From Girardinichthys multiradiatus (Eukaryota; Chordata; Actinopteri; Cyprinodontiformes; Goodeidae), in NCBI RefSeq assembly GCF_021462225.1, contig NC_061797.1, forward strand, positions 24,699,093 through 24,763,092: a stretch of DNA of 64,000 nucleotides, read 5' to 3'. The position numbers and the translations under genes were made by a program. The notes under the pieces are model-generated. The model ran no database searches, was not told the DNA's origin, and saw only the letters and a list, made by a program, of their open reading frames with translations. This document shows positions 13,652 through 24,745 of this stretch, one piece after another. Each line of letters begins with the position of its first letter. Positions within the stretch are counted from its first letter, which is position 1.

Positions 13652-15008
13652 CCGTCCGCCGTCAAGCTTCATGAGTCACAGCATGCAGCCAAGCCTCTGG
13701 ACTCAGCCTGCTGCCAGGCCTCTGGACTCACAGCCTGCTGCCAGGCCTCTGGACTCGCAGCCTGCTGCCAAGCTACAGGACCCAGAGTCCAGAGAGGGGT
13801 TCAATGGAGAGCCGCCTCTCATCCTAGTTCCTGAGTTTCCTGAGGGGTCCAAGGACGGACCGCCTCTCATCCTAGTTCCTGAGCTTCCTGAGGGGTCCGG
13901 GGACGGACCGCCTATCATCCTAGTTCCTGAGTCTCCTGAGAGGTCCGAGGACGGACCGCCTCTTATCCTAGTTCCTGAGTTTTCTGAGGGGTCCGAGGAC
14001 AGACCGCCTCTCATCCTAGTTCCTGAGTTTCCTGAGGGGTCCGAGGACAGACCGCCTCTCATCCTAGTTCCTGAGCTTCCTGAGAGGTCCGAGGACGGAC
14101 CGCCTCTCATCCTAGTTCCTGAGTTTCCTGAGGGGTCCGAGGACGGACCGCCTCTCATCCTAGTTCCTGAGTTTCCTGAGGGGTCCGAGGACAGACCGCC
14201 TCTCATCCTAGTTCCTGAGTTTCCTGAGGGGTCCGAGGACAGACCGCCTCTCATCCTAGTTCCTGAGCTTCCTGAGAGGTCCGAGGATGGACCGCCTCTC
14301 ATCCTAGTTCCTGAGTTTCCTGAGGGGTCCGAGGACGGACCGCCTCTCATCCTAGTTCCTGAGTTTCCTGAGGGGTCTGAGGACGGACCGCCTCAGATCT
14401 TGGCTCCAGGACCCATTGACTGTGCTCCCGAGCTGACCTACTGTGCTCCTGGCCAGACTGACTCCAGGCCCAGGCCTCTGCGGGCCCTGCCTGGGCCCAA
14501 GTCTTTGCTGCGGTTCTGGCTTTGCCGCAGACCTCCGAGGCACCTGCTTCCACGTCGCAGACCGCCTGACTCCTCGCTTTGTGGGCCTCCTAGACGCCTG
14601 CATCTCTGTCGCCGCCGGCCTCCTAGACGCCTGCATCTCTGTCGCCACCAGCCTCCTAGACGCCTGCATCTCTGTCGCCGCCGGCCTCCGGATCGTCGGC
14701 CTCTTCGCTGGCTACATCGCCGCAGACGTCCGGATCGTTGGCCTCATCGCTGGCTACATCGCCGCAGACCTCCGGATCATCGGCCTCTTCGCTGGCTACA
14801 TCGCCGCAGACCTCCGGATCGTCGGCCTCTTTGCTGGTTACTTCGCCGCAGGTCTCCACGGCTTCACCGCAGACCGCTCAGTACTCTGTGCCTGCTGGGG
14901 ACGACCTCCTGGTCGCCCGCCTGGACTCTGTGCTTGTTGGGGACGACTTCCTGGTCGCCTGCCTGGACTCTGTGCTTGTTGGGGACGACCTCCTGGTCGC
15001 CCGCCTGA
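13539..15008 (+). CDS. long repeat-bearing ORF, unknown function
   Basis: 489 codons without a stop. It starts MRREDGSTLQLLSLLEILST, has DSQPAARPL units, twelve 16-residue units of the type PPLILVPEFPEGSEDG, and Arg/His-rich RRLHLCRRRPP and RWLHRRRPPD repeats. Openness is largely a consequence of repeat periods divisible by three, so expression is doubtful. The neighbouring frame 14738-15703 carries the GDDLLVARLN repeats. Confidence 0.35.
   Translation: MRREDGSTLQLLSLLEILSTLFLWPLEQHRAPRIMSHSRPPSSFMSHSMQPSLWTQPAARPLDSQPAARPLDSQPAAKLQDPESREGFNGEPPLILVPEFPEGSKDGPPLILVPELPEGSGDGPPIILVPESPERSEDGPPLILVPEFSEGSEDRPPLILVPEFPEGSEDRPPLILVPELPERSEDGPPLILVPEFPEGSEDGPPLILVPEFPEGSEDRPPLILVPEFPEGSEDRPPLILVPELPERSEDGPPLILVPEFPEGSEDGPPLILVPEFPEGSEDGPPQILAPGPIDCAPELTYCAPGQTDSRPRPLRALPGPKSLLRFWLCRRPPRHLLPRRRPPDSSLCGPPRRLHLCRRRPPRRLHLCRHQPPRRLHLCRRRPPDRRPLRWLHRRRRPDRWPHRWLHRRRPPDHRPLRWLHRRRPPDRRPLCWLLRRRSPRLHRRPLSTLCLLGTTSWSPAWTLCLLGTTSWSPAWTLCLLGTTSWSPA
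13812..14388 (+). repeat. 48-bp minisatellite, 12 units
   Basis: Twelve units encode PPLILVPE-x-PE-x-S-x-D-G/R. Units differ in a few positions (EFPEG, ELPERS, ESPERS) and form a higher-order pattern of F-R, L-G, F-G, F-R. The minus strand is open over the same stretch (13703-14350), as expected from a 48-bp period. Confidence 0.9.
14585..14855 (+). repeat. 33-bp (x3) and 42-bp (x4) coding minisatellites
   Basis: Three units of CCTCCTAGACGCCTGCATCT type (33 bp) are followed by four units containing CTCTTCGCTGGCTACATCGC (42 bp). The frames read RRLHLCRRRPP and RWLHRRRPPDRRPL. Confidence 0.85.
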
Positions 15009-15513
15009 ACTCTGTGCTTGTTGGGGACGACCTCCTGGTCGCCCGCCTGAACTCTGTGCCTGCTGGGGACGACCTCCTGGTCGCCCGCCTGAACTCTGTG
15101 CCTGCTGGGGACAACCTCCTGGTCGCCCGCCTGAACTCTGTGCTTGTTGGGGATGACCTCCTGGTCGCCCGCCTGGACTCTGTGCTTGTTGGGGACGACC
15201 TCCTGGTCGCCCGCCTGAACTCTGTGCCTGTTGGGGACGACCTCCTGGTCGCCCGCCTGAACTTTGTGCCTGTTGGGGACGACCTCCTGGTTGCCCGCCT
15301 GAACTCTGTGCTTGTTGGGGACGACCTCCTGGTTGCCCGCCTGAACTCTGTGCCTGTTGGGGACGACCTCCTGGTCGCCCGCCTGAACTTTGTGCCTGTT
15401 GGGGACGACCTCCTGGTTGCCCGCCTGAACTCTGTGCCTGTTGGAGACGACCTCCTGGTTGCCCGCCTGAACTCTGTGCCTGTTGGGGACGACCTCCTGG
15501 TCGCCCGCCTGAA
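14885..15513 (+). repeat. 42-bp minisatellite, 15 units
   Basis: Fifteen units encode SVPVGDDLLVARLN with small variation (VPAG, VLVG, VPVG; final N or D). The period is divisible by three, so all three forward frames have long open stretches. Confidence 0.92.
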
Positions 15514-15526
15514 CTCTGTTTTTTTG

Positions 15527-17453
15527 TTTCTGATGCTTGATTTAATATATTTTGCTAAATTTGCATTACTTTATCTTAATTTAACAGGTTATACTACAAA
15601 TTCTGGCAAAAGTGCCAAAACAAGCTATTATTTCTTTACAATGCAACATACTGGCTTCAGTCTGAGGTGTTACTGCTTTTCTTTGTTATTACAGCAACTT
15701 TAGAAGAAAAATAGGTATTGTGATTTCCCCTTTCTCTTTCATGTTTAATTTGCCTCGTTAATGTATGAAAGATAGTTGTGTTGTTTACCTGCGATGTGGT
15801 CAGCTCTTTTATGTGGAGTCAGCCTTTAGTATTACTGCTTGCTCCCCGCAGTCGTGCACCATTTGCCCTTACATTTTTTTTTTTTCACGGCTGTCTGATT
15901 AACTTTCAAGGACATTTCTCCCTAATTTCCATCCCACCACAATGCTGCCTACAAAATACCTGGAATAAAACTCATTACTGAACACATCAGGTAAATGTCA
16001 GCTGGCTCATGCATACGACGTTGCGTTCAGTGTTTTAATCTCTCTATCGCTGACAGAGCCTTCCTTGGACGTGGTAATTCATTGGGGTCACAGCTGCTTT
16101 GACGATGCAACACATCCCATCCATCCTTCACTGCATTGCAAACCTTTAACACAAATACATTTTCTTTTACTTTTTCTGTATGAAATTATTAATAATATGA
16201 TTCATTTGTGTCGTGAATGCATACAGAAAGGAGAAGCCATACTTTTTTGTTATAAGATTTTTAAGCATAATTGAGCATTTGCATTAAAAATCTGACAATT
16301 ATCAACTCCTTCTCTCTTTTGATTACAGAATTCAAAAGGTTTAATCACAGGGTCATAAAGTGTTTTTAATACTGCAGTTTCAGCCAAATAAAAAGCTGAT
16401 GAGCACAGCTCCACACTGGGAATTGAGCATTGCGCAATGTACCAGCAGCCTGAAACTCCCTCAATTTATCAAAGTGGCCCCACAAATCAATGTGGATTAC
16501 TTTGCTGGAAAGCATTGCCCATGTGGCAGAGCGTTCCCATTACCACATAACAATATTGGCCTTTTGGGAGGCTACAATAATTTTGTCTGTTGATCAAATC
16601 ACAGGCAAACATCACATCCCCGAGTCTTGGTTTGGGCATTAACTCAAATACAGAGGAAAGGTAAAAACCATAATCCCTGTGTGGGTCATATTGCTCAAAC
16701 AACACTCACAGACAAATCTGTATTTGCTCACAGACAGCTAAATCAACCTCTGAACAGAACAAACAGACTTTGATCACATCACTGTGGAGGTCAGACTGAA
16801 CTCAGGCAGCATATTGCCAAATAATACAGGGATTATCCCTATAATCCCAAATAGGGAACATGTTCACATGAGTAGCAGGTGTCACCTTGTCTGATGCTGC
16901 AGCAACCACCTCTCTAGAGTGATGCAGAGCACAGAGCTTCACTTTAAACCATATGAAGTATTCACATGATTCTGCTGAAATCAGGAATTTCAGCACAATG
17001 ATGCCAAAATTAACTATCCAAATGTTGTTGTATTATTTCACAGAGTGGATGCTACACATGCTCGTTTGCAGTCCCGACCCTTCACCAGCGGAAAATAACT
17101 GCGACGATGTTGAATGAAAAATCAAAAAGGCCCTGAACTAAAGAGATGCTTCCACTGCAGTCAAGGAAGATAAGAACTACCAAGACCTCCTACTCTTTTA
17201 AAGAGTTTTTAAATAGCTAAGCTTTAACTGCATCAAATCAGGGTGGTGGTATAAAATTTTAAAGTAACACCGTTATTAATTTCACCAATTTTAGTAGCAT
17301 TGCTTGTTATTTTGAGAGTCCTGACCCATTCAAAAGCAGCTGTGTTTTTTTTTTTTTTGGACTTTCCATCGTTTCACTGCTCTTGAGAAAAGTGCTTTCA
17401 GTGAACACAAACATTTGCACTACGTTTACAGCTTCGGACATTTTCGTGAAATG
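15527..17453. other. no gene found
   Basis: AT-rich. Small open frames (16065-16274, 16360-16593) show no protein-like features. Confidence 0.5.
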
Positions 17454-17455
17454 TA

Positions 17456-19064
17456 CAGGTCCTTCTCAAAATATTAGCATATTGTGATAAAGTTCATTAT
17501 TTTCCATAATGTCATGATGAAAATTTAACATTCATATATTTTAGATTCATTGCACACTAACTGAAATATTTCAGGTCTTTTATTGTCTTAATACGGATGA
17601 TTTTGGCATACAGCTCATGAAAACCCAACATTCCTATCTCACAAAATTAGCATATTTCATCCGACCAATAAAAGAAAAGTGTTTTTAATACAAAAAACGT
17701 CAACCTTCAAATAATCATGTACAGTTATGCACTAAATACTTGGTCGGGAATCCTTTTGCAGAAATGACTGCTTCAATGCGGCGTGGCATGGAGGCAATCA
17801 GCCTGTGGCACTGCTGAGGTCTTATGGAGGCCCAGGATGCTTCGATAGCAGCCTTTAGCTCATCCAGAGTGTTGGGTCTTGAGTCTCTCAACGTTCTCTT
17901 CACAATATCCCACAGATTCTCTATGGGGTTCAGGTCAGGAGAGTTGGCAGGCCAATTGAGCACAGTGATACCATGGTCAGTAAACCATTTACCAGTGGTT
18001 TTGGCACTGTGAGCAGGTGCCTGGTCGTACTGAAAAATGAAATCTTCATCTCCATAAAGCTTTTCAGCAGATGGAAGCATGAAGTGCTCCAAAATCTCCT
18101 GATAGCTAGCTGCATTGACCCTGCCCTTGATAAAACACAGTGGACCAACACCAGCAGCTGACACGGCACCCCAGACCATCACTGACTGTGGGTACTTGAC
18201 ACTGGACTTCTGGCATTTTGGCATTTCCTTCTCCCCAGTCTTCCTCCAGACTCTGGAACCTTGATTTCCGAATGACATGCAGAATTTGCTTTCATCCGAA
18301 AAAAGTACTTTGGACCACTGAGCAACAGTCCAGTGCTGCTTCTCTGTAGCCCAGGTCAGGCGCTTCTGCCGCTGTTTCTGGTTCAAAAGTGGCTTGACCT
18401 GGGGAATGCGGCACCTGTAGCCCATTTCCTACACACGCCTGTGCACGGTGGCTCTGGATGTTTCTACTCGAGACTCAGCCACTGCTTCCGCAGGTCCCCC
18501 AAGGTCTGGAATCGGCCCTTCTCCACAATCTTCCTCAGGGTCCGGTCACCTCTTCTCGTTGTGCAGCGTTTCCTGCCACACTTTTTCCTTCCCACAGGCT
18601 TCCCACTGAGGTGCCTTGATACAGCACTCTGGGAACAGCCTATTTGTTCAAAAATTTCTTTCTGTGTCTTACCCTCTTGCTTGAGGGTGTCAATAGTGGC
18701 CTTCTGGACAGCAGTCAGGTCTGCAGTCTTACCGATGATTGGGGTTTTGAGTGATGAACCAGGCTGGGAGTTTTAAAGGCCTCAAGAATCTTTTGCAGGT
18801 GTTTAGAGTTAACCCGTTGATTCAGATGATTAGGTTCATAGCTCGTTTAGAGACCCTTTTAATGATATGCTAATTTTGTGAGATAGGAATTTTGGGTTTT
18901 CATGAGCTGTATGCCAAAATCATCCGTATTAAGACAATAAAAGGCCTGAAATATTTCAGTTAGTGTGCAATGAATCTAAAATATTTAAATGTTAAATTTT
19001 CATCATGACATTATGGAAAATAATGAACTTTATCACAATATGCTAATATTTTGAGAAGGACCTG
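17456..19064 (-). mobile_element. complete Tc1-like transposon with 200-bp inverted repeats
   Basis: 1609 bp flanked by TA at 17454-17455 and 19065-19066. The termini (CAGGTCCTTCTCAAAATATT) are inverted repeats at 17456-17655 and 18865-19064 that differ at about 4 of 200 positions, so insertion was recent. Transposase runs on the minus strand. The right end lies about 10 bp from the left end of the Ngaro-like element. Confidence 0.95.
17715..18755 (-). pseudogene. Tc1-like transposase, DD34E, with frameshift and stop
   Basis: The minus-strand reading begins near 18750 with GKTADLTAVQKATIDTLKQE, a helix-turn-helix and GRKKCGRKR. A one-base deletion after LRKQW (about 18485) shifts the frame. 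An in-frame TAG follows at the end of TVHRRV, just before EMGYRC (about 18425). The remaining 236-codon ORF holds FSDESKF, FQYDQAPAHS and WPANSPDLNPIENLWD, with 34 residues between the second Asp and Glu. All three catalytic residues are intact, but the protein cannot be made in one piece. Confidence 0.92.
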
Positions 19065-19362
19065 TAGATGTATCAAAATGGAGTTTAAACGAAAATTCAA
19101 CATGGAAGACTCACCACTACAAGGGTGAGATGTATCACTCCATTCTTTTTTCTCAACTGTTTCCTCATTCATATGCCCTTTAAGCACGCTGTGTTTCCCA
19201 CTCCACTTTTACATTCAGGTAGATCATATACTCCCATACATTCTAACATCTCCCTCAGGCTCCGCTCCAAATCCTGCAGGGGCAGCTCATAAATCTGGTT
19301 TCTCTCATTTTACTATCTCCCGAGGTTGACCACCGTATTGCTTTCCTGATGGCTTTAATGCT

Positions 19363-19638
19363 GTGTTCAAATTATCTACTCCCCACCTTTCTAAGAATCC
19401 CCTTTTAGCGAGCTTTTGGCCACCTTTAAGCATTTCAGAGACGTCTTCTGCTCTGTTATCAGAGCATAGAATAAGCGCAATACCTATTCCTCTCTCATCG
19501 TCGACCTACATTTCAAACATGGCTTCCAGATTTTTCTATCAATATCACAAATCCTTCTCTGCCAAAGCTGCATCCACACTCGCTCAATCAGGAGTTTGCC
19601 TAGACTGGTTTATTCTCGCCTCTGAAATTTTGTCATGA
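19363..19638 (+). pseudogene. possible Ngaro ORF1 (gag-like) relic
   Basis: A 91-codon ORF with YHKSFSAKAASTLAQSGVCL, placed where Ngaro/DIRS elements carry ORF1. The identification depends on position and a vague resemblance to Ngaro ORF1. No zinc finger is visible. Confidence 0.4.
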
Positions 19639-20535
19639 CGCAAGCTACCTCTGATTCCTGGGGCTCAGTTGGCCTCGTTTCGGTTCTTTACCTTATTATT
19701 ATGCCTTATTATTTACCATAAATGAATTATTTACCCTAAATATTTACAAACCCCGTTTATCCTGGACAGTCTTTCCCTTGAGTGCTTTTACCACGTATAT
19801 TTATTAAATTTGTAACCATTCCCTTCTATAATTTCTCTGGACAATAAATTAAATTCAACGCAAATTATTTTAATTGTGAATTTACTTAGCTTATTATATA
19901 AAAACTAGTAAACCTTCGTATTAGCTCCCTCTACTGGGGGGATCTACTTTTAAAAGCAACCTGTTTGCTCCGTAGAATATCTAAATATTCATTTACGCAT
20001 TCGAACATTTATACCAACCTTCTTCCTGTTTTCCTTTACTGTTATAATATACATCTTATCTATATTTTATCCCATCTAATCGTGGAGCACACTTTCTCTC
20101 TGCATATCGGGTCGGCGCTGCGTTGTTCAGTTTGAGACAATCGATTTACAGCACCTTCCCGGTCTGATTGTCAAATTTAAGCATTAACTGCATTACTGCC
20201 GCAGCAAAATAACAAACTCTTACTAAACAATCTATGTACACTCAATATTAGTAAATTCATTTCACGGACGTAGCTCTTACCTCCGGCGAATCCTGGCTGG
20301 CTGTAACTCATTACTTCATAATTTCTGCCAGTCATGTTCCAGGTTTCTAATTCAGTCATTCATGCCCCGTCTCGTTTAAAATTTTCAGGTCTTCCGTCGT
20401 CTCTGTCCATCAGCCTACTTTTACCCTATTCCGATTATTCCTCTCTCCTTCCTCTTTCGCAATCTGCCAAACACTGCTGTATCTGAGGTCTAGGTCTTTC
20501 TACTTTCAAACCTTTTTCCTTCGCCTGGAAAAACT

Positions 20536-21377
20536 TTGAAAAACTTTGAAAATTTTACCTTGCTAATAACTCGTGATCGTACTTGGTTTACATTCAGTCC
20601 TAGCTTTCATTACTCATTGTTTGAACACCAGAGGTTTCAGCTCCCCTACAGCCACAGCCTTTTAGCAGGCATCAATTTCCATCGAAAGATCATCTTTCTG
20701 AACCTACTCCGAGCTTATACTCATTACGTATTATCTTCTCCTCAAAGGCATCCGAAAACATTGCATTCCGCAATGAGCATAATTCCCCAAGGTCGCTCCT
20801 TTATTTCTCGCATTTTGGATCAGGCTAATTCCGTCCCCTCTCTGCTAGATTCGGTTTCTTTAGATGAGGTTGTCGCTCTGACGTGTCTTTCTGGTTCTCT
20901 CTCCTGCAGAGCTGGAACAGTGTATCTTTCTTCTATGATGACTTCGTCATGTCAGCAGATTCCATTCAGTTTTCACGGATGCAGCTCCGTCCGTGGGTTT
21001 TGGGGGATTTCTTTAGGATGCATGGTTCGCTGGCATCTGGCCACCTTTCTTTCCCCAATCCAAATCGTCAGCCTCTTATGAAATATTCCCCATCAATATT
21101 GCATGCTGCGTCTGGGGCAACCAATAAAAAGAAAACGCATAGCCGCTTTATGCGACAATGCAGCCCTAAAGGCCGCTCCTCTTCAAAGACAATCATGCCC
21201 TTCATGCGCCGCATCACCGGGCAAGCTGTAACTCACAATTTTATCATTACTGCCCGCCATATTCCCGGTCATCATAACTCACTTACGATGCTCTTTCTTC
21301 AAAATTCCAGGTCTTCCGTCCTCTCTGCCCTCCAGCCAATGTTCATCCAACACAGATACCACCTCTCAAAGTCCTGA
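20536..21377 (+). pseudogene. Ngaro RT-connection and RNase H relic, preceded by a recombinase-like fragment
   Basis: The first frame gives FQLPYSHSLLAGINFH (recombinase-like, compare FKLPYIKSLLAGIN at about 23130) and then QGRSFISRILDQANSVPSLL (RT connection). Near 20883 the reading shifts to SFWFSLLQSWNSVSFFYDDF, then GRSSSKTIMPFMRRITGQAV and THNFIITARHIPGHHN, typical of the RNase H end of Ngaro pol. The RT core with its catalytic Asp pair is missing. Confidence 0.7.
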
Positions 21378-21424
21378 TACTCGACTAAACTCATCCCTCA
21401 TTCCTTTACTCCAATCAGCTAATT

Positions 21425-22976
21425 AGGCCCGAGCAGGAAGCCTGCAAGGGCCTATTGTAATCGTAGGATTTCTTATTCTTTCTTTCTTTTTTCGTTGCCT
21501 CTTTGCGGGGCAATTTGGGGACTTTGCCATGCACCAAAACTCACAAGATTTTACCCAAAATTGTCCCCGTTTTTCACTTTTACTCACCTCAAACTTTAAC
21601 GAGCTCCTCGTAAGGATTTTGAGCTATCGGCTTCATATTTGGTCAATATGCAGTTAAGGCACGGGGGATTGAAAATTATCAAAATTGTGAGTTTTCGGCC
21701 ACGTTTAGGGGGCGTGGCCGGGGCACGAAAAAGACGTTCGCGCCGAAAATGAAAAAATGCAATAAATTTCTCAAAGAAACGTCAAATCCCACCAAAGTTG
21801 GCATGAAGGAGGACCTTCGGGTTCCCGACGATCCTATGGGGTCATATGCTGAGATCATACGTTTGGCTTTAATTTCCACATACATCATCTGATCTGTACC
21901 AAATTCAATGTGATTGATCCTTGTCCAGTCCCCAACAGAGATCTGATGACATATTTGGTGGGCGTGGCCTAATTCGTCCACAGCACCCAGTAGAAAATAA
22001 AAAAAAAACAACCCCAAGCCATGCTTTGACCGAGGAATCTGAAATTTGGTACACATATGTAACTTCTCGGGATCTACAAAAAAGTCTCTGGAGCAATCTG
22101 TTGGGAAACTGTCCCAAGTAACAGATAACATGATGGTTTAAGACAATCGCCAGTACTAACTGCTTTAACTGGAGGTTGTGGCTATGACGGCGTGGCGAAT
22201 TCTGATGTCACGCCATCCCCATACGTTTGGCTGTAAATTACACATGCATGGTCCGATTTATTCCAAAATAAATATGGTTGATCTGTCAGCCCCCAAACAG
22301 CTCTAGTGGATTACATTTAAATTTGGATCAACAGCGCCCCTTAGGACACTTCAAGGGCTATATCTCCCTCATACATAATTGGATGCACTTGAAATGTAGT
22401 ATACATGATCATGAGTTAATGATGGACATGATGACACAGTCAATAGATGACATCACTTTAGCCCCGCCCACTAATAAACAAATGAGTGTAGCTTCCATAT
22501 GGAAGGTCCGATTCACTCCAAACTGAATATGGTTGATCTTTGTCAGCCCCCAAACAGCTCCCTTGGATTACATTGAAATTTGTAAAAATAGCGCCCCCTA
22601 GAACACTTCAAGGGCTATGTTTCCCTCATACATCATCGGATCCACTTGAAATTTAGTATACATCATGACTGATCAATGCTGAACATGTTGACACAGTCAG
22701 TTCATGACATCATTTCACCTCCGCCCACTAATAAACAACTGAGTGCAGGTTCTCTCTGGAAGGTCAGATTTTCCCCAAATTTTAAATACTTCTCGCCAGA
22801 CCAGAACTCTGCATGACCGAAGATTATATGACATGTTGCTCACAGTCCCCCTTAGTGCGACGTTTGGAATTGAACGGCGGTCTCATTGGTGGCTTGCAGG
22901 CGGCGATGGCTGCACAGGCCGAGTTGCGCTGAGGTGCGAGGGCCTTCAATACTGCTTGCAGCTTTAATTATTATTG
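21425..22976 (+). mobile_element. 1552-bp non-autonomous repeat nested in the Ngaro recombinase
   Basis: It starts AGGCCCGAGCAGGAAGCCTG and ends CTTGCAGCTTTAATTATTATTG, and is flanked by TAATT at 21420-21424 and 22977-22981. Removing it restores a continuous recombinase leader (CAGCTAATT-CAGGCTTTGC). It has no convincing coding region and contains a duplicated 255-bp module. Similar ends are, as I recall, common in fish genomes, but I cannot name the superfamily. Confidence 0.7.
22271..22780 (+). repeat. 255-bp tandem duplication inside the nested repeat
   Basis: Two units share AATATGGTTGATC, GTCAGCCCCCAAACAGCTC, CACTTCAAGGGCTAT and CCCACTAATAAACAA in the same order, offset by 255 bp. A more divergent earlier unit with the same order begins near 21905. 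Confidence 0.8.
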
Positions 22977-22994
22977 TAATTCAGGCTTTGCTCC

Positions 22995-23870
22995 CTCCAC
23001 TCTCAGGTCTTATTCCTTTTCTTGGCTTTTTCAAAAATTTGCATCGCTCATAATATTCCTCTTTACCCCGTTTGCATTCCTACCGTCTTAGGTTTTATAA
23101 CTTATTGCTTTGATGTCCGGCATTTCAAACTCCCTTATATTAAGAGTTTATTAGCCGGCATAAATTTATTTTCTAAAGGCCACTTTTTGAACCCACTTCA
23201 AGCCTTTTCTCAAATCATCCATCAAACTTTTACTCAAAGGTCTACAAAATCATAACATTCCTGAGCCAGATTCCAGGAGACCTATCACTCTTTCCATCTT
23301 AAAAGATCTCATCCTAGTGCTCCGTTCAGGCCCTTCTTCATCCTACCTAAAATTTCTTCTCTCCAGCACCTGGCTTTTAGCTTTTTATGGCTTCCTTAGA
23401 ATAGGGGTATTTACTACCCCATCGAGCTCATTCGATCCTGCTAGAGACCTAACTATTTTTGACCTAAAGTTCTATCCCGAACATTTTAAAATTTATCTTA
23501 AACATTCCAAAGGAAAAAGGTCCTTGCTTCATCTTCATTGCTCGTTTAAATGGTCCATTCTGCCCTTTTCATTCCATGTTTAAATTCGCCATCAAACGCC
23601 ACAAATTCTTTCCAACCTCCTTGCCCCTCTTCCTTACTCCGGAAGGAGTTCCCATGACTGCTTCTTGGTTCCTTAACCATCTTAGACTTCTTTTAGTTCA
23701 TGCAATCTTCCCCCAAGTCAGTTCTCAGGTCACTCTTTTTGAAGCGGGGCGGCCACTACAGCCGCCTCACTAGGAGTTTCGACAGCTTCGCTCCAACAAT
23801 TCGGCCGCTCGTCCTCCTCAGCGTTCTCTTTGTATGTCTGTCGAGACCTCCTATCTGTCTTATTCGCACA
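22995..23870 (+). pseudogene. tyrosine recombinase pseudogene of the Ngaro-like element
   Basis: Segments in several frames read FAPSTLRSYSFSWLFQKFAS, FKLPYIKSLLAGIN, LLAFYGFLRIGVFTTPSSSF, FYPEHFKIYLKHSK, PLFLTPEGVPMTASWF and GAATTAASLGVSTASLQQFG with a following SLYV (probable nucleophile Tyr). The expected HSFR box is altered near 23735. Several frameshifts and stops are present. This enzyme integrates DIRS-order elements by recombination instead of an integrase. Confidence 0.8.
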
Positions 23871-24240
23871 ATGATTTATCAGTTCTTGGGTAAGAACTCT
23901 CACAATTACTGGTGGTGGTCGGCCTTATCCAATCCTTTCCTCTAGCTAGATCAATTATTAATCTTCCTTCTCTATTCCTGGTTCTCATATCTAACCTTTT
24001 AAATTTGCATATTTTATTCTCCTATTTCAATTCATTTACCATGTTTTTAGATGGTTTATGTTTAGTTTTCTCTCTTTCAGACGCACCTGGATCTTCGCCA
24101 CTAGCAGACATATCCAACCAATCCTTGTCATGCTCCTCATTCACCATTTCAGGCCATCAGTCTATGCTATTGGTAGGCGTATTGAAATATGCCTTGGCAG
24201 GCATAGCAATCCTGCCTCTTTAGGCTCATCACTATCTACG

Positions 24241-24745
24241 CTATTGGCAGGCGTTTCATTCAGCCGTCGGGCTCACACACCATTGGCAGGTGTTTCATTC
24301 AGCCGTCGGGCTCACTCACACCATTGGGCTCACTCACGCCGTTGGCAGGCGTTTCATTCAGCCGTTGGGCTCACTCACACCGTTGGCAGGCATTTCATTC
24401 AGCCGTTGGGCTCACTCACGCCGTTGGCAGGCGTTTCATTCAGCCGTTGGGCTCACTCACGCCGTTGGCAGGCGTTTCATTCAGCCGTTGGGCTCACTCA
24501 CACCGTTGGCAGGCGTTTCATTCAGCCGTCGGGCTCACTCACGCCGTTGGCAGGTGTTTCATTCAGCCGTCGGGCTCACTCATGCCATTGGGAGGCGTTT
24601 CATTCAGCCGTCGGGCTCACTCACGCCATTGGGAGGCGTTTCATTCAGCCGTCGGGCTCACTCACGCCATTGGGAGGCGTTTCATTCAGCCGTCGGGCTC
24701 ACTCATGCCATTTGCAGGCATTTCATTCAGCCGTCGGGCTCACCC
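24241..24745 (+). repeat. 41-bp tandem array, about 12 units
   Basis: The unit is GTTGGCAGGCGTTTCATTCA plus GCCGTCGGGCTCACTCACGCC. The third unit is preceded by a partial duplicate (CCATTGGGCTCACTCACG). Because 41 is not a multiple of three, long repeated ORFs appear in all three forward frames; none is likely to be a gene. There are no variable spacers, so it is not a CRISPR array. Confidence 0.92.

Larger units (their letters stand above)
12476..15526 (+). mobile_element. LTR-like retroelement fragment with gag-like ORF and coding minisatellites
   Basis: It begins with an LTR-like segment and continues through a gag-like reading frame into three successive tandem-repeat domains, ending abruptly at a T-run near 15520. 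No second LTR, protease, RT or integrase is seen, so it is non-autonomous or truncated. I assign it as repeat-derived because closely similar modules (the LTR-like leader and repeated GDDLLVARLN units) are, as I recall, dispersed in fish genomes. Confidence 0.55.

Noticed and set aside
13703..14350. 215-codon minus ORF with GTRMRGGPSSDPSGNS repeats
   Set aside because: Antisense of the 48-bp minisatellite; openness follows from a period divisible by three.
18333..18776. 147-codon + ORF
   Set aside because: Antisense of the Tc1-like transposase N-terminal half.
21679..22131. 150-codon minus ORF
   Set aside because: Lies inside the nested non-autonomous repeat and has no recognisable domain.
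24241..24745. Possible CRISPR-like array
   Set aside because: Units are contiguous with no spacers, and the context is a eukaryotic retrotransposon.
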